Origin: Sphingomonas bacterium
GTDB taxonomy: Bacteria > Pseudomonadota > Alphaproteobacteria > Sphingomonadales > Sphingomonadaceae
Assembly: GCF_028292945.1 (NCBI RefSeq)
Contig: NZ_JAQGLJ010000007.1
Span: 1-64,000, forward strand
Direction of reading: 5' to 3'
Length of the DNA: 64,000 nt
Shown here piece after piece: positions 17,774 through 27,389 of this stretch. Position 1 is the first letter of the stretch. The number at the start of each line of letters is the position of its first letter. A model generated the notes under the pieces. The model did not search any database and was not told the origin of the DNA. It worked only from the letters and a program-made list of their open reading frames with translations. Made by a program: the position numbers and the translations under genes.

Positions 17774-18577
17774 CTATGCCGCGCCGAAGTTCGGCGTGCG
17801 CTTCTGCGTGAACGCAGCCACCGCCTCCCGGTGCTCGGCCGTGCGCGCGCTCGCCATGTGACGAGCGCTTTCGACGTCGAGCAGGTCGGCCAGTGATCCC
17901 TGCTCGGCCAAGTTGAGATTGGCCTTCATCGCCGCGAGCGTTTCGGGCGGGCCGTCGGCGAGCTGGCGCGCGAGCGCCTGCGCTTCGTCCAGGGCCGCTC
18001 CATCGTCGACGAGCCGCGAGACCAGCCCTAGCCGGTCGGCATCCTCCCCCGTCAGCACGCGCGGCAGCAGGTAGAGGTCACGGGCTCGTGCGGGACCGAT
18101 CAGGCGAGTGAGGAACCAGCTGCCGCCATAATCGCCGCTCAGGCCAACCCGCGCGAAGGCGGTGGTCAGCTTCGCTCCACGCGCGACGACGCGAAAGTCG
18201 CATGCAAGCGCAAGGCTGAGCCCCGCGCCCGCCGCAGCGCCCTCCACGGCGGCGACGGTTGGCTTCGGCATGGCGTGGAGGAGCCGCGACGCTTCGACCC
18301 AACGGCGCAGTCGGGCGGTCGCCTGCTCCAGCGTCTCGGCTTCCGGCGGCGCGGTGCCGTCTCCCTTGTTCATAGCGCCGACGTCCCCCCCAACACAAAA
18401 GGTGCCCGCCGCGCCCGTCAGCAACACGGTGCGGACTCCGGCGTCATCGGCAGCTCGCGCCAGTATTCCGGGCAGCGCGTCGCACAGCTCGGGGCTCATG
18501 GCATTACGCCGCTCGGGCCGGTTGAGCGTGACCGTCAGCACGCCGCGATCGAGGGATTGGAGAACGGCGTCAGTCAT
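17774..18577 (-). CDS. Enoyl-CoA hydratase/isomerase family protein (minus arm)
   Basis: 267 residues of the crotonase fold: 'GVLTVTLNRPERRNAMSPEL' at the N-terminus, first oxyanion segment 'GAAGTFCVGGDVGAMNKGDG', and second oxyanion/active-site segment 'AAAGAGLSLALACDFRVVAR', then LSGDYGGSWFLTRLIGPAR. The Asp in GDYGG replaces the Glu of many hydratases, so an isomerase or another crotonase activity is possible. The ATG at 18577 has a GAGAG-type RBS; a TTG three codons earlier is less likely. It lies between the TonB receptor and the ligase on the same strand. Confidence 0.88.
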   Translation of the reverse strand: MTDAVLQSLDRGVLTVTLNRPERRNAMSPELCDALPGILARAADDAGVRTVLLTGAAGTFCVGGDVGAMNKGDGTAPPEAETLEQATARLRRWVEASRLLHAMPKPTVAAVEGAAAGAGLSLALACDFRVVARGAKLTTAFARVGLSGDYGGSWFLTRLIGPARARDLYLLPRVLTGEDADRLGLVSRLVDDGAALDEAQALARQLADGPPETLAAMKANLNLAEQGSLADLLDVESARHMASARTAEHREAVAAFTQKRTPNFGAA

Positions 18578-18632
18578 TGGTGGCAAGCTCTCCGGGCTAC
18601 CAAGGGCGAATGGGATGACCGCGCGCTGCTAG

Positions 18633-21572
18633 TCAGAACTGCATTCGCACCCCGACGGTGAAGTAGCGCCCGAGAAAATCATAGATCCCGCCATTGGCCG
18701 CGCGCGGCGTGGTGGAGGCGCCGTTGGGCGTGATCGGCGGATCCTGGTCGAGCAGATTGTTGATGGTTCCGTAGATCTCCATCTTGGCTGTCCGCGTCGG
18801 TAGCGTGTAGCCAATCGTCAGATCGGTGTAGAATATCGCGGGCACGCTAGTGTCGGTGCCGGGCGCATAGACCAACGTGTCGTCCAGATGTCCGGGCCCA
18901 ATGTAGCGCTCCTGGACAAAAACGTGGAGCCGGTCGTTGCGCCAGTCGATATTGGCCGTTCCCGTCCACTCCACGGCGGCGGGCGGATTGGTGTTCTGGA
19001 TGACGTTGAGGTCGCCGACGCGATCCACCTCGACCCCGTTGACCACCAGCGCCAGCTTGCGTGTGTGTGTGGCCAGCGCCCGCAGGCTCAGCGTTCCGTT
19101 ACCCAGCCGGGTCCGATAGCTGAGCTCGTAATCTTCGCCGTCCGTCTTCAGTCGAGCGAGGTTCTGGAAGGGCGTGGTGACCACGTTGATGGTGCCGTCG
19201 GGCGCGCGCTGGATACGGTCGCATGGGCTCAGGCCGCACTGGTCGACGACCTGCTGCACGGTTGGCTGAGAGATGACGTCGCGGATGTTGATGTTGAAAT
19301 AGTCGACCGACGCCGTGAGGCCGGGGAGGAAGCGAGGCTTCAGCACGACGCCCAGATTGTAGGAGTCGGCGCGCTCCGCCTGCAGCATGGTATTGCCGGT
19401 CTGGCGCTGGATGAAGATGGTTCGCGTGCCGCCGCGCTGCGGGTCGGAGGCGGTGGCACCGTTGATCTGGTTGCCGACGGTGAAGAGCTCGGCGATGTTA
19501 GGCGCGCGGACATCGCGCGAGCGCGTCGCGCGCAATCGGATGTCCGGCACCGGTTCGTAGATTGCGCCCAGCTTCCATGTCGTCTGGCCGCCGGCGGTGG
19601 AATAGTCCGCGTAGCGCACGGCGCCGTTGAGATCGAGCGTGGAGAGAAACGGGCGATCCGCGACGATCGGCGCGTTGACCTCCACGAAGCCCTCCTTGAC
19701 GTCGAACTCCCCCTTCAATGGTAGCCCGTTGATGGAGTAGAGAAAACGGCCGAAAAGCCCTTGCTGCGCCGCCGGGAAACCGCGGATGCCCGTACCGTTG
19801 CGCGTGCCTGCGGTGATGGCATCCTCCGACACCTCGCCGCGCTCGCGGCGGTATTCGCCGCCAAATGCAATGGACACCGGGCGCGACCACAAGGAGAACA
19901 GGTCGCCGCGCACGTCAGCAGCGCCGACCAGCTGACTGCTGTCGACCTGCACCGTCGAGACGCCGGTCACATATTGCAGCGCGGCAGGCGACGGCGAGCC
20001 TTCACCAAACAGGTTTATGGGCACGCAGCCCGGCCCCGCCACGGTTCCCAGCAACGTCGAGCGGCAGACAATCTGCCCGGTAGCTGGGTTCCGCACCGCG
20101 TCGGCCGCGTTGTATACGTTGTCCATGATCTCGTTGGGCGAGATCCGGTAGATGGACCGCGCTTTGCCATACTGGCCGTAAGCGGAGTAGCGCCACTGCT
20201 CGCCGAGCCGACCGCTGATGCCGCCGGCGATCCGATAGGTGTTGGTGTCGGTGTAATAGCGGACGGGCTGAAAGTCGCGGTTGACGCGGAACAGCGTGAA
20301 CGACGTGATGCCGTTCGACGTGAGCGTGCTCCTGATCGCGGGCGACAGATACGCGTTGTCGGCAAAGATGGTGAAGGCCGCCGAACCAAGCTGATTGGTG
20401 TTGAGTGCTGCCAGGTAGTCGCTGTGGAAATCGCCGTAGTTTCCTTCAACGAACACGCTGAGCGCACTGCTCGCATCGAAGGTCAGGCGACCGAAGATGT
20501 TCTTGCTCTCGCTGCCCGGCAACAAGGCCGTGCGTCGCGGTGTGCCGTCGCCGCCGCTCATGTTGGTGGCGCTGATGAAGGTGCCCTGCGCAAAGGGTCG
20601 CAAGGTGCCGTCGGGATTGAACTGGGTCAGCCGCAATGGGCAGGCGGCACCCGCGGGCTGGCAGGCGGTGATGGTCCCGCCATAGCTTCCCAACACGTCG
20701 CGGGCGTCGGGAATGACCACCACACGCGAGGACGTCGTGCTTTCCGGCACCACCGCCCAGCCGGCGTCCGCCCAGCCCCGGCCACCGTAATTCTGGTCGA
20801 TCCCCTTCTGCAGGAAGTAATCGCCCGACACCACCAGGTGCGCCCGACCGTCCGCGAAACGCTGGCCAACGGTAAGGTTGGCCTTCATCGACCCGGCGTC
20901 GGAGCGGGACGACTGTCCGCCTTGTATGAAGCCCTTGATGCCGCTGTACCGAGAATCGAGGACAAAGTTGGCGACGCCCGCGACGGCGTCCGAGCCATAG
21001 GCGGCGGATGCGCCGCCGGTCACGATATCGACCCGGCTGACGAGTCCCTGCGGCACCAGACTGACGTCCGTGGTGCCGTTGATGGTGGTGTTGACGATCC
21101 TGCGGCCATCCAGAAGCACCAGCGTGCGGGTCGGGTTCAGTCCGCGCAATGCCAGCAGGCTAGAGCCGCCGCCCGTGGCCGAATGGTTCGATCCCGCGGA
21201 GGATGGCTTGAAGGAGCCGGTGAACACCGGCAACTGGGTCAGCGCCTCCGCGATGTTGCCAGGCTGAGCCGAGGCGAGCTGACCCGCCGACACCACCGTC
21301 ACCGGGGTCGGCTGCGCTGCGCCATCCGTGATGGCGCGCGATCCGGTCACGACGATGTCACCGGCCGCTCCTGCCGCTGCGCCGGTGTCGGTCTGAGTAG
21401 GCGTCACGCGGGCCGTTGTGTCGTCGGCCTTCACGGCACCGGCCTCGGCGGGCGCGGGCGCGTCCGGGCTGGGCGTGGCGGACGTCTGCGCTGCGGCGGC
21501 TCCCGCCAACATCAACGTCATTGATGATGCGCCCGCCGTCAACGCCGCGCGCAGCATGGACCACCTATTCAT
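18633..21572 (-). CDS. TonB-dependent outer-membrane receptor
   Basis: 979 residues. A signal peptide (to ~28, AGAAAAQT) precedes a short spacer, then a plug domain (~70-200: 'DIVVTGSRAITDGAAQPTPV', 'LLALRGLNPTRTLVLLDGRR', GGASAAYGSDAVAGVANF) and a large beta-barrel ending in aromatic 'YDFLGRYFTVGVRMQF'. It should import the cluster's substrate across the outer membrane using TonB energy. The ATG at 21572 follows a perfect GGAGGAGG RBS, which decides the start over an in-frame TTG at 21587. It is flanked by the dioxygenase and hydratase genes and is the obvious uptake step of the pathway. Confidence 0.93.
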   Translation of the reverse strand: MNRWSMLRAALTAGASSMTLMLAGAAAAQTSATPSPDAPAPAEAGAVKADDTTARVTPTQTDTGAAAGAAGDIVVTGSRAITDGAAQPTPVTVVSAGQLASAQPGNIAEALTQLPVFTGSFKPSSAGSNHSATGGGSSLLALRGLNPTRTLVLLDGRRIVNTTINGTTDVSLVPQGLVSRVDIVTGGASAAYGSDAVAGVANFVLDSRYSGIKGFIQGGQSSRSDAGSMKANLTVGQRFADGRAHLVVSGDYFLQKGIDQNYGGRGWADAGWAVVPESTTSSRVVVIPDARDVLGSYGGTITACQPAGAACPLRLTQFNPDGTLRPFAQGTFISATNMSGGDGTPRRTALLPGSESKNIFGRLTFDASSALSVFVEGNYGDFHSDYLAALNTNQLGSAAFTIFADNAYLSPAIRSTLTSNGITSFTLFRVNRDFQPVRYYTDTNTYRIAGGISGRLGEQWRYSAYGQYGKARSIYRISPNEIMDNVYNAADAVRNPATGQIVCRSTLLGTVAGPGCVPINLFGEGSPSPAALQYVTGVSTVQVDSSQLVGAADVRGDLFSLWSRPVSIAFGGEYRRERGEVSEDAITAGTRNGTGIRGFPAAQQGLFGRFLYSINGLPLKGEFDVKEGFVEVNAPIVADRPFLSTLDLNGAVRYADYSTAGGQTTWKLGAIYEPVPDIRLRATRSRDVRAPNIAELFTVGNQINGATASDPQRGGTRTIFIQRQTGNTMLQAERADSYNLGVVLKPRFLPGLTASVDYFNINIRDVISQPTVQQVVDQCGLSPCDRIQRAPDGTINVVTTPFQNLARLKTDGEDYELSYRTRLGNGTLSLRALATHTRKLALVVNGVEVDRVGDLNVIQNTNPPAAVEWTGTANIDWRNDRLHVFVQERYIGPGHLDDTLVYAPGTDTSVPAIFYTDLTIGYTLPTRTAKMEIYGTINNLLDQDPPITPNGASTTPRAANGGIYDFLGRYFTVGVRMQF

Positions 21573-21659
21573 GCCATCCTCCTCCAAGTGCCGCTTCCGG
21601 GCACCTTTTGTGACTTGTTCTATTTTTCGTGCATTGCTGTCAATAGCTGGGCGCGCGTC

Positions 21660-22547
21660 TCAGGCCTGCCACGTCCGTCCTGCCTGACCCCGATTGGCAT
21701 AGAAGCGCTCGGATGGCCCCTCCTCCCGCCAGCCATGAACGGTGTTCTGCCCCAGCAGCGTCGCCATCCGCTCGCTTTCGGGATGATTCGCCAGATACCC
21801 CTCGGGCAGGAAATCCTTGTAGTTCTCCTGCGTGACCATGAACTGACGGCAGTAATAGGCGGAAAGATTGATGCGAAGCCCGGGAACCTTGCGCGGGAAC
21901 GAGCCGTGCCACGTGTTGCCGTGCCACACGATCGCGGTTCCCGCAGGAACCTCGACCGCGATCGCATCGGGATTGCGCGCGGTACCGTCCAGCCCGCGCT
22001 CTGCGGCGGTAGGTTGCCGAGCGAGGTTTTGGCTGCCGGGCACCATGGCCAGCGCGCCCTTCTCCTCCGTGTAGTCGACCAGCGCGTAGTTGCAGTTGGC
22101 GACTAGCGAGTAGGGCGAATAGGGGGCGGGCACGCCGTTGCCATTGTCGCTATGGATCAGCAGCCCGGCGCCGCCTGGGCCCTTGAGGTGGCACGACAGG
22201 CTGGACAGTTGGCAATGCTGACCCAGCAGATAGCTGATCAGCGTCAGCTGACGCCGCTCCAGCACCGCCTCCTGAAAGATCGGGTCCTGATAGAGCAGGT
22301 ACGGAATGAAATTCACTTCCTGCGTTTCGGTCTCGCCATCGATGTCGAGCGGACGGCCCAGCCGCTCCTCCGCGATCTGCAGGATGCGTTCGCGCAGCCG
22401 CCGGGTCAGGTCAGGCGACAGGGCTCCTTCGATCGTGGTGAAGCCATAGGCGCTGAGTTCCGCCAGATTTGTCTCCAGGCCAAGCTCGCGAATGTCGCGG
22501 TAGATGTCGTTGAGCTCGCGCGTAGCCGACCAATTGCCAATCTCCAT
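21660..22547 (-). CDS. Phytanoyl-CoA dioxygenase (PhyH) family Fe(II)/2-oxoglutarate oxygenase
   Basis: A 295-residue double-stranded beta-helix oxygenase. The iron ligands are visible as His132-x-Asp134 (LLIHSDNG) and the distal His214 in 'WHGNTWHGSF'; Arg225 (GLRINLSAYY) is placed to bind 2-oxoglutarate. Family members hydroxylate unactivated carbons, classically alpha to a CoA-linked branched acid. In this cluster it could remove a methyl-branch block before beta-oxidation or start the attack on the substrate. It lies between the transporter and the TonB receptor on the same strand. Confidence 0.87.
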   Translation of the reverse strand: MEIGNWSATRELNDIYRDIRELGLETNLAELSAYGFTTIEGALSPDLTRRLRERILQIAEERLGRPLDIDGETETQEVNFIPYLLYQDPIFQEAVLERRQLTLISYLLGQHCQLSSLSCHLKGPGGAGLLIHSDNGNGVPAPYSPYSLVANCNYALVDYTEEKGALAMVPGSQNLARQPTAAERGLDGTARNPDAIAVEVPAGTAIVWHGNTWHGSFPRKVPGLRINLSAYYCRQFMVTQENYKDFLPEGYLANHPESERMATLLGQNTVHGWREEGPSERFYANRGQAGRTWQA

Positions 22548-22615
22548 GCGTCCATCCCCTCTCTTGCCTGCATGTAACCGCAGTTGTGCGACTCGGTATA
22601 TTTTGCGGCTAGGTT

Positions 22616-24103
22616 TCAGTCCAGCCCTTTCGCGTTCCGTCCTGCCAGCACGCGGATGATTTCCTCGTGCCGGGTGCGGGACAGGTCATAGGGTGCAAGC
22701 ACCAGGCATCCCGAACACAGGATCGCCAGCAGCATGGGGCCATAAAGCAGCGCCAGGTGGTACAACGTCGCCTCCGGCACCTGCCCGACCACGGCATTCT
22801 GGGGAAAGGCGATGACGTCGAGCAGCACGCCCGCCAGCGCCGTCCCGGCACCCGTCGACGCCTTTCGCGAGAACGCGATCGCTCCGAAGAACATCCCCTC
22901 CGAACGCATCCCGTGACGCAGGTCGTAATCGTCCGCGACATCGGCCAGCATCGCGGATGAAAGGGTGACGGGCACCGACCCGCAGATGCCATAGAGGATG
23001 AAGAAGAAGATCATCGCCGGCACGAGCATCGGATCGCCATTGGCCGGAAACCATCCGAGCAGACGCAGGAGGACCGGCGCGGACACGCAGGTGCAGCTGG
23101 CGATGACACCGGCGATATAGGCCGGCTTCTTGTCCCAGCGCCTGGCGATCGGGCCGACAAAGAATACGCCGACGATGAAGCCGATCACGGTGGCGAACAG
23201 CACATTGCGCGTCTGGGTCGGTGAAAGCTCCCAGTAGAAAGTGGTCATGTGCAGGGCCAACGTGGCCTGGGTGCCGTTGAAGATGTAAAACAGCAGCAAC
23301 GATAGAAACATCGCCCGGAACGAGGTGAGCTTCATGGCTCGCCCCACCGTTCGGAGCACGCCGCTCCCGTGTGGAGGCACCGGGGCGGGCGGAAGCCTCA
23401 TGGCCCGCTTCTGCGTGCCAAGCGCTGAAACGAACACGGCCACGGCGACGGTAACGCCGCAAAAGATCGCGAAGGGCGTGTAGGCGGCTGGGTTCAACTG
23501 CCCGCGCGGATAGTCGGCAGTAGCAGCGAAAAAGATCGAGAATGCCGCGCCAAGCGCGACCAGCCGCCCGAAATAGGAAAAGCCGGTCCGATACCCGCCG
23601 ATCTCGATCCGCTCCTCGAAGCGGTCCGACAGATCGGCTCCAAGCGCCATGTGCGGCACGAAATACGCCGCCATCGCCACCCGCGAGATGATCGCGAACA
23701 CCGTCAGCCAGGCGAACAGCGCGATCTGTGACAACCCATCCGGCGGGCTGAACAACAGCACCAGTGCAATCAGCAGCGGGATGGGTGCCGCATAAAGAAA
23801 GGGGTGACGCCGCCCAAGCCGCGACCGTAGTCGATCCGACCAACTGCCGATCATAGGGTCGGACACGGCATCGAACAGCAGGGCGACCAGCAGGGCCAGT
23901 CCCGACAGCGACCCGGACAGTCCGACGACCTGGACATAGTAGAACAGGAGAAAGGTTTCGAGCGCCGCGGTCTTCACCGCCTCTCCGATCTCACCCAGTC
24001 CGTAGAACAGCTTTTCGCGCACGCGCAGCGGGCCGAGCGAAGCCGTGCTGCTCGCCCCCTGTAGGGCCTGCGCAGCCGGCGCGGGACCGGACGTCGCCGA
24101 CAT
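22616..24103 (-). CDS. MFS transporter of the GPH (sugar:cation symporter-like) family
   Basis: 495 residues with twelve hydrophobic segments. The N-terminal motif 'REKLFYGLGEIGEAVKTAAL' and the loop 'DAVSDPMIGSWSDRLRSRLG' with 'RRHPFLYAAPIPLL' are diagnostic of the GPH family (melibiose carrier-like). Despite the family name, sphingomonad members often sit in aromatic, steroid or terpenoid catabolic clusters. It probably moves the substrate from periplasm to cytoplasm after TonB-dependent uptake. It is the first gene of the minus arm, divergent from the TetR gene across a 154-bp control region. Confidence 0.87.
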   Translation of the reverse strand: MSATSGPAPAAQALQGASSTASLGPLRVREKLFYGLGEIGEAVKTAALETFLLFYYVQVVGLSGSLSGLALLVALLFDAVSDPMIGSWSDRLRSRLGRRHPFLYAAPIPLLIALVLLFSPPDGLSQIALFAWLTVFAIISRVAMAAYFVPHMALGADLSDRFEERIEIGGYRTGFSYFGRLVALGAAFSIFFAATADYPRGQLNPAAYTPFAIFCGVTVAVAVFVSALGTQKRAMRLPPAPVPPHGSGVLRTVGRAMKLTSFRAMFLSLLLFYIFNGTQATLALHMTTFYWELSPTQTRNVLFATVIGFIVGVFFVGPIARRWDKKPAYIAGVIASCTCVSAPVLLRLLGWFPANGDPMLVPAMIFFFILYGICGSVPVTLSSAMLADVADDYDLRHGMRSEGMFFGAIAFSRKASTGAGTALAGVLLDVIAFPQNAVVGQVPEATLYHLALLYGPMLLAILCSGCLVLAPYDLSRTRHEEIIRVLAGRNAKGLD

Positions 24104-24228
24104 GGCCTCTCCATCTTCTCCGCCCGGATTAGCCCGGGTCAGGTGGCCCGTTGTATCCGATTCAGGCCGGAGCGCAATTTGTTCTTAGTATCTTTTCACG
24201 CCTGAGCGCTTTTTCGTTGCCGTATTGC

Positions 24229-24247
24229 AGCAGCCCTGATCGCTGCT
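24229..24247. promoter_or_regulatory. Candidate TetR operator (inverted repeat)
   Basis: A perfect inverted repeat AGCAGC-n7-GCTGCT lies 10 nt before the TetR start codon, inside the 154-bp gap between the divergent transporter and regulator genes. TetR-family proteins commonly bind such palindromes and control the gene next door. Short GC-rich palindromes arise by chance, so this is only a candidate. Confidence 0.35.
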
Positions 24248-24257
24248 AGGAAACGGC

Positions 24258-24860
24258 ATGGCGACCAAGTTACCTCTCCGGATCCGCAAGGCCATACGGA
24301 CGCGCAAGGCGATCATCGACGCGGCCACGGAGCTGTTCGAGAAACAGGGCTTCGCCGCCACCACGCTCAACCAGATTGCCGATGTAGCCGACGTCCACAA
24401 GCAGACCGTGTTGCGCTACTTCAACACCAAGGAAGAGATCGCACTGGCGTTGCGCACCCATGTGCTCGAACAGTTGCGAGATCGGCTGTTGGACGAGAGT
24501 CGGAACAAGCCCGTAATCGAAATTTGGCGCAGCTTCGTCTCCGTGTCCGCGCGTGCGATCGCCGCGAATCCCGACCAGTTTCGTTTTAACCAGTTCCTGC
24601 TCCAGAACGACAAGATCGTCGCGCAGCTGCTGCTGATCGAGCACCGCTACGAGCAGATCCTGGCCGAAGCCTTCGCGCGCGAGGCCGGCGTCGACCCCGC
24701 CACGGATCTATATTCCAGGATGCTCGCGGGCATGCTGGTCGCGGGCAACTTCATGGTCGGCAATCGCATCTTCAAGGACGGCCGGATCGAGGAACTGGAG
24801 GGCGCATGCCTGGAGGTGGTCGATTTCGCGCGCGCCAAGTTCCCCGCCCGTGAGCCCTGA
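24258..24860 (+). CDS. TetR-family transcriptional regulator
   Basis: A 200-residue protein with a TetR_N helix-turn-helix at ~14-60: 'TRKAIIDAATELFEKQGFAA', TTLNQIADVADVHKQTVLRY, FNTKEEI. The remainder is all-helical and would bind the effector, plausibly the substrate or its CoA ester. It sits between the two divergent arms of the catabolic island and is the only regulator in it. The CoA-transferase gene starts 109 nt downstream on the same strand. Confidence 0.92.
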   Translation: MATKLPLRIRKAIRTRKAIIDAATELFEKQGFAATTLNQIADVADVHKQTVLRYFNTKEEIALALRTHVLEQLRDRLLDESRNKPVIEIWRSFVSVSARAIAANPDQFRFNQFLLQNDKIVAQLLLIEHRYEQILAEAFAREAGVDPATDLYSRMLAGMLVAGNFMVGNRIFKDGRIEELEGACLEVVDFARAKFPAREP

Positions 24861-24969
24861 CCGCCGACGCGGTAGTTAACAGGCGGATTGACAGCGCCGC
24901 CAAAGAAAATAGACTTGGCCACAGAATCGACCGAGGCAAGGAATAGGCGCTCGGCGAGGTGAGGGATCG

Positions 24970-27378
24970 ATGGCCGCAGCACAACCCACAGCACCGCTGG
25001 CGCATCTGCGCGTCGTGGAGACGGGTGCGCTGGAGGCGGTCGCCTATTGCGGCAAGATGCTCGCGGACTTCGGCGCCGATGTGGTCCGAATTGAACCTGC
25101 CGAGGGCGACCCGCTGCGGCGGATCCCACCGCTCGTCGACATAGGCGCAGGGTTGGTGGAGAGCGCACTCGGCGCCTGGCTCAACACCAACAAGCGCAGC
25201 CTGATCGCCCCTGCCGATAGCGACGCGGCGGCTGCCCAGGTCGAGGCGCTGACGGCCCATGCCGATGTCTTGCTCGACGCCGGCGAGCCGGCCACGGCCG
25301 CCGCCCGCCACGCCCGATTGCGCGCCGCCAACCCGCGGCTCGCCATCGTATCGCTCAGTTGGTTCGGCGAGAGCGGACCTTATCGCGACCTCGCCGGCAG
25401 CGACGCCGTGGTGCGCGCCATGGCCGGGCTGGTGAAGCTCGTCGGTCCGGCGGAGGGCCCGCCGATCATGGTCAACGATCACCAGGCGAGCATCCATGCC
25501 GGGCTGACCGCCTACAACGCCGCCATGGCCGCGCTCCATGCCGGCGGCAGCCGTCGTTTCGAGGTCTCGGTGCTGGAGGCGTGCACCGTGCTGGCCGAGT
25601 TCCAGATCGCGCTGCGCTACGGTCCGCCCGCCGACGAGGGGCGGCTCGGCACCAACAAATTCTACCCCACCTACCCGCTCGGCATCTTCCCCTGCCGCGA
25701 GGGGTGGCTCGGCGTCACGGTCGGCCACCTCGACCAATGGGCCGCGTTCTGTGACATGCTGGACCTCAACCACGTCCGTGCCGACCCGCGCTTCCAGACG
25801 CGCTTCGACCGCAGCCGACACATGGCGGAGCTGGATGGCATCATCGGGGACCGGCTGAAGAGCCGAACCGCCCAGGAATGGTTCCAGTTGGCGCTCGCGC
25901 GGCGCGTGCCGCTGGTGGTGGTGCCGAGCATGGCGGAACTGCTCGCTCAGCCCGTTCACCGCGCCCGGGGCGCTTTTCAGTCGGTAAGCGTCGGCGAGGC
26001 GCGGTTCGAGGGCCCGAGCGTGCCGCTGCACCTGTGCGCGACACCGCCGGCCCGCAATGGCGTTGCGCCTTTGCCCGGTGAGGGGACACCGCCGCCCGCC
26101 CGCGCCGCCCCTGCCCTGCCGCTGGTGCCCGCTGACCGCCGTCCCCTCGCCGGCATGCGTATCCTCGACCTGTCGATGGGGTGGGCCGGGCCGCTCGCCA
26201 CCCGTCAACTGGCCGACCTGGGCGCCGAGATCGTCAAGGTGGAGGCATGCGCCTATCCCGACTGGTGGCGTCCGACGGAGGGCGAGCAGGAACGGATATT
26301 CGAGCACAGCCCCTGGTTCATCGCGCTCAACCGCAACAAGACCGACGCTGCCATCGACATCTACACGCCCGAGGGACTGGCGCTGGTCAAGCGGCTGGCA
26401 GGCGACGTGGACGCAGTGATCGAGAATTTCGCCGCCAACGTGATGCCGAAGCTGGGCCTCACCTACGACGCGCTCAGGGTAAGCAATCCCTCGATCGTGA
26501 TGATGTCGATGCCCGCCTATGCGGGCGACTGGAGTGATCTGCGCGCCTATGGCTCGACGCTGGAGCATGGCTCGGGCCTGCCCAGCGTAACCGGGCCCGC
26601 CGACGGCCCGCCCGTCCTCAATCACCTCGCCTATGGCGATCCGATGGGCGGGCTGAGCGGCTGCGCGGCGCTACTGACGGCGTTGCTCCACAAGCGGCTG
26701 ACCGGCGAGGGCCAGCAGATCGTCTTGTCCCAGGTGCAGGCCATGCTGCCGCTCGCCGCTCCTTGGGTGATCGAGCAGTCTCTCACGGGCAAGGTCGAAC
26801 GACTGGGCAACAGGCACCCGACGATGGTGCCGCACAACGTCTTCCCGACCGCCGACGCCGACGGCTGGATCGTCGTCGCGGTTCCCGACGACCCGACCTG
26901 GCAGGCGCTGGCCGGGATCATCGATTTGCAGCGTCCCGACCTTGCGACCCTTCAGGGCCGCCGCGAGCAGGAGGACGGGATCGAGGCCGCCCTGTCCCGC
27001 TGGACGCGAAGCCGCTCTGGCGTCGAGGCCATGGCGGCGTTGCAGGGAGCGGGCGTCCCGGCTGGGATCGCCGCCACGCCCGGCGACCTCTATACGGACC
27101 CCCACCTGGTCGCGCGCGGCGACTGGGAAGTGGTGGAGCGGCGTTGGAGCGGCCCCCAGCCGCTGTTCGCCTCACCCTTTCGGGAAGAGGGCCGCCCGTA
27201 TCCGGTGCTGTCCCCCGCCCCGACGCTGGGCGAGCACAATGCCCGCGTGCTCGGAGACATGCTCGGGCTGGACGCAGCCGCCATCGCCGACCTCGAGGCG
27301 CGCGGCATTGTCGGTGATTGCGGCCGACCGCGCGTCGTCAAGGCCGCCACACCGCCGCCGGCGCTCGCCGTCGCCTGA
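24970..27378 (+). CDS. Tandem class III CoA-transferase (double CaiB/BaiF)
   Basis: 802 residues, about twice the usual length of a CaiB/BaiF protein. Two homologous halves are visible. Half 1 is ~8-370 ('LAHLRVVETGALEAVAYCGK', MLADFGADVVRIEPAEGDP, VNDHQASIHAGLTAYNAAM). Half 2 is ~395-780 ('GMRILDLSMGWAGPLATRQL', ADLGAEIVKVEA, 'YGDPMGGLSGCAALLTALL', with the expected catalytic Asp in YGDPMGG). Class III enzymes exchange CoA between acids and work as interlocked dimers, so a tandem chain could fold as a pseudo-dimer. Half 1 has a less canonical active-site segment and may be structural. It is the first catabolic gene of the plus arm, 11 nt before the first dehydrogenase. Confidence 0.88.
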   Translation: MAAAQPTAPLAHLRVVETGALEAVAYCGKMLADFGADVVRIEPAEGDPLRRIPPLVDIGAGLVESALGAWLNTNKRSLIAPADSDAAAAQVEALTAHADVLLDAGEPATAAARHARLRAANPRLAIVSLSWFGESGPYRDLAGSDAVVRAMAGLVKLVGPAEGPPIMVNDHQASIHAGLTAYNAAMAALHAGGSRRFEVSVLEACTVLAEFQIALRYGPPADEGRLGTNKFYPTYPLGIFPCREGWLGVTVGHLDQWAAFCDMLDLNHVRADPRFQTRFDRSRHMAELDGIIGDRLKSRTAQEWFQLALARRVPLVVVPSMAELLAQPVHRARGAFQSVSVGEARFEGPSVPLHLCATPPARNGVAPLPGEGTPPPARAAPALPLVPADRRPLAGMRILDLSMGWAGPLATRQLADLGAEIVKVEACAYPDWWRPTEGEQERIFEHSPWFIALNRNKTDAAIDIYTPEGLALVKRLAGDVDAVIENFAANVMPKLGLTYDALRVSNPSIVMMSMPAYAGDWSDLRAYGSTLEHGSGLPSVTGPADGPPVLNHLAYGDPMGGLSGCAALLTALLHKRLTGEGQQIVLSQVQAMLPLAAPWVIEQSLTGKVERLGNRHPTMVPHNVFPTADADGWIVVAVPDDPTWQALAGIIDLQRPDLATLQGRREQEDGIEAALSRWTRSRSGVEAMAALQGAGVPAGIAATPGDLYTDPHLVARGDWEVVERRWSGPQPLFASPFREEGRPYPVLSPAPTLGEHNARVLGDMLGLDAAAIADLEARGIVGDCGRPRVVKAATPPPALAVA

Positions 27379-27389
27379 CAGGAACCATC

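Noticed and set aside
19761-21524. 587-codon plus-strand open frame
   Set aside because: Antisense shadow of the TonB receptor.
24772-26625. 617-codon minus-strand open frame
   Set aside because: Antisense to the TetR 3' end and the CoA-transferase; His/Arg/Gly-rich with no domain.
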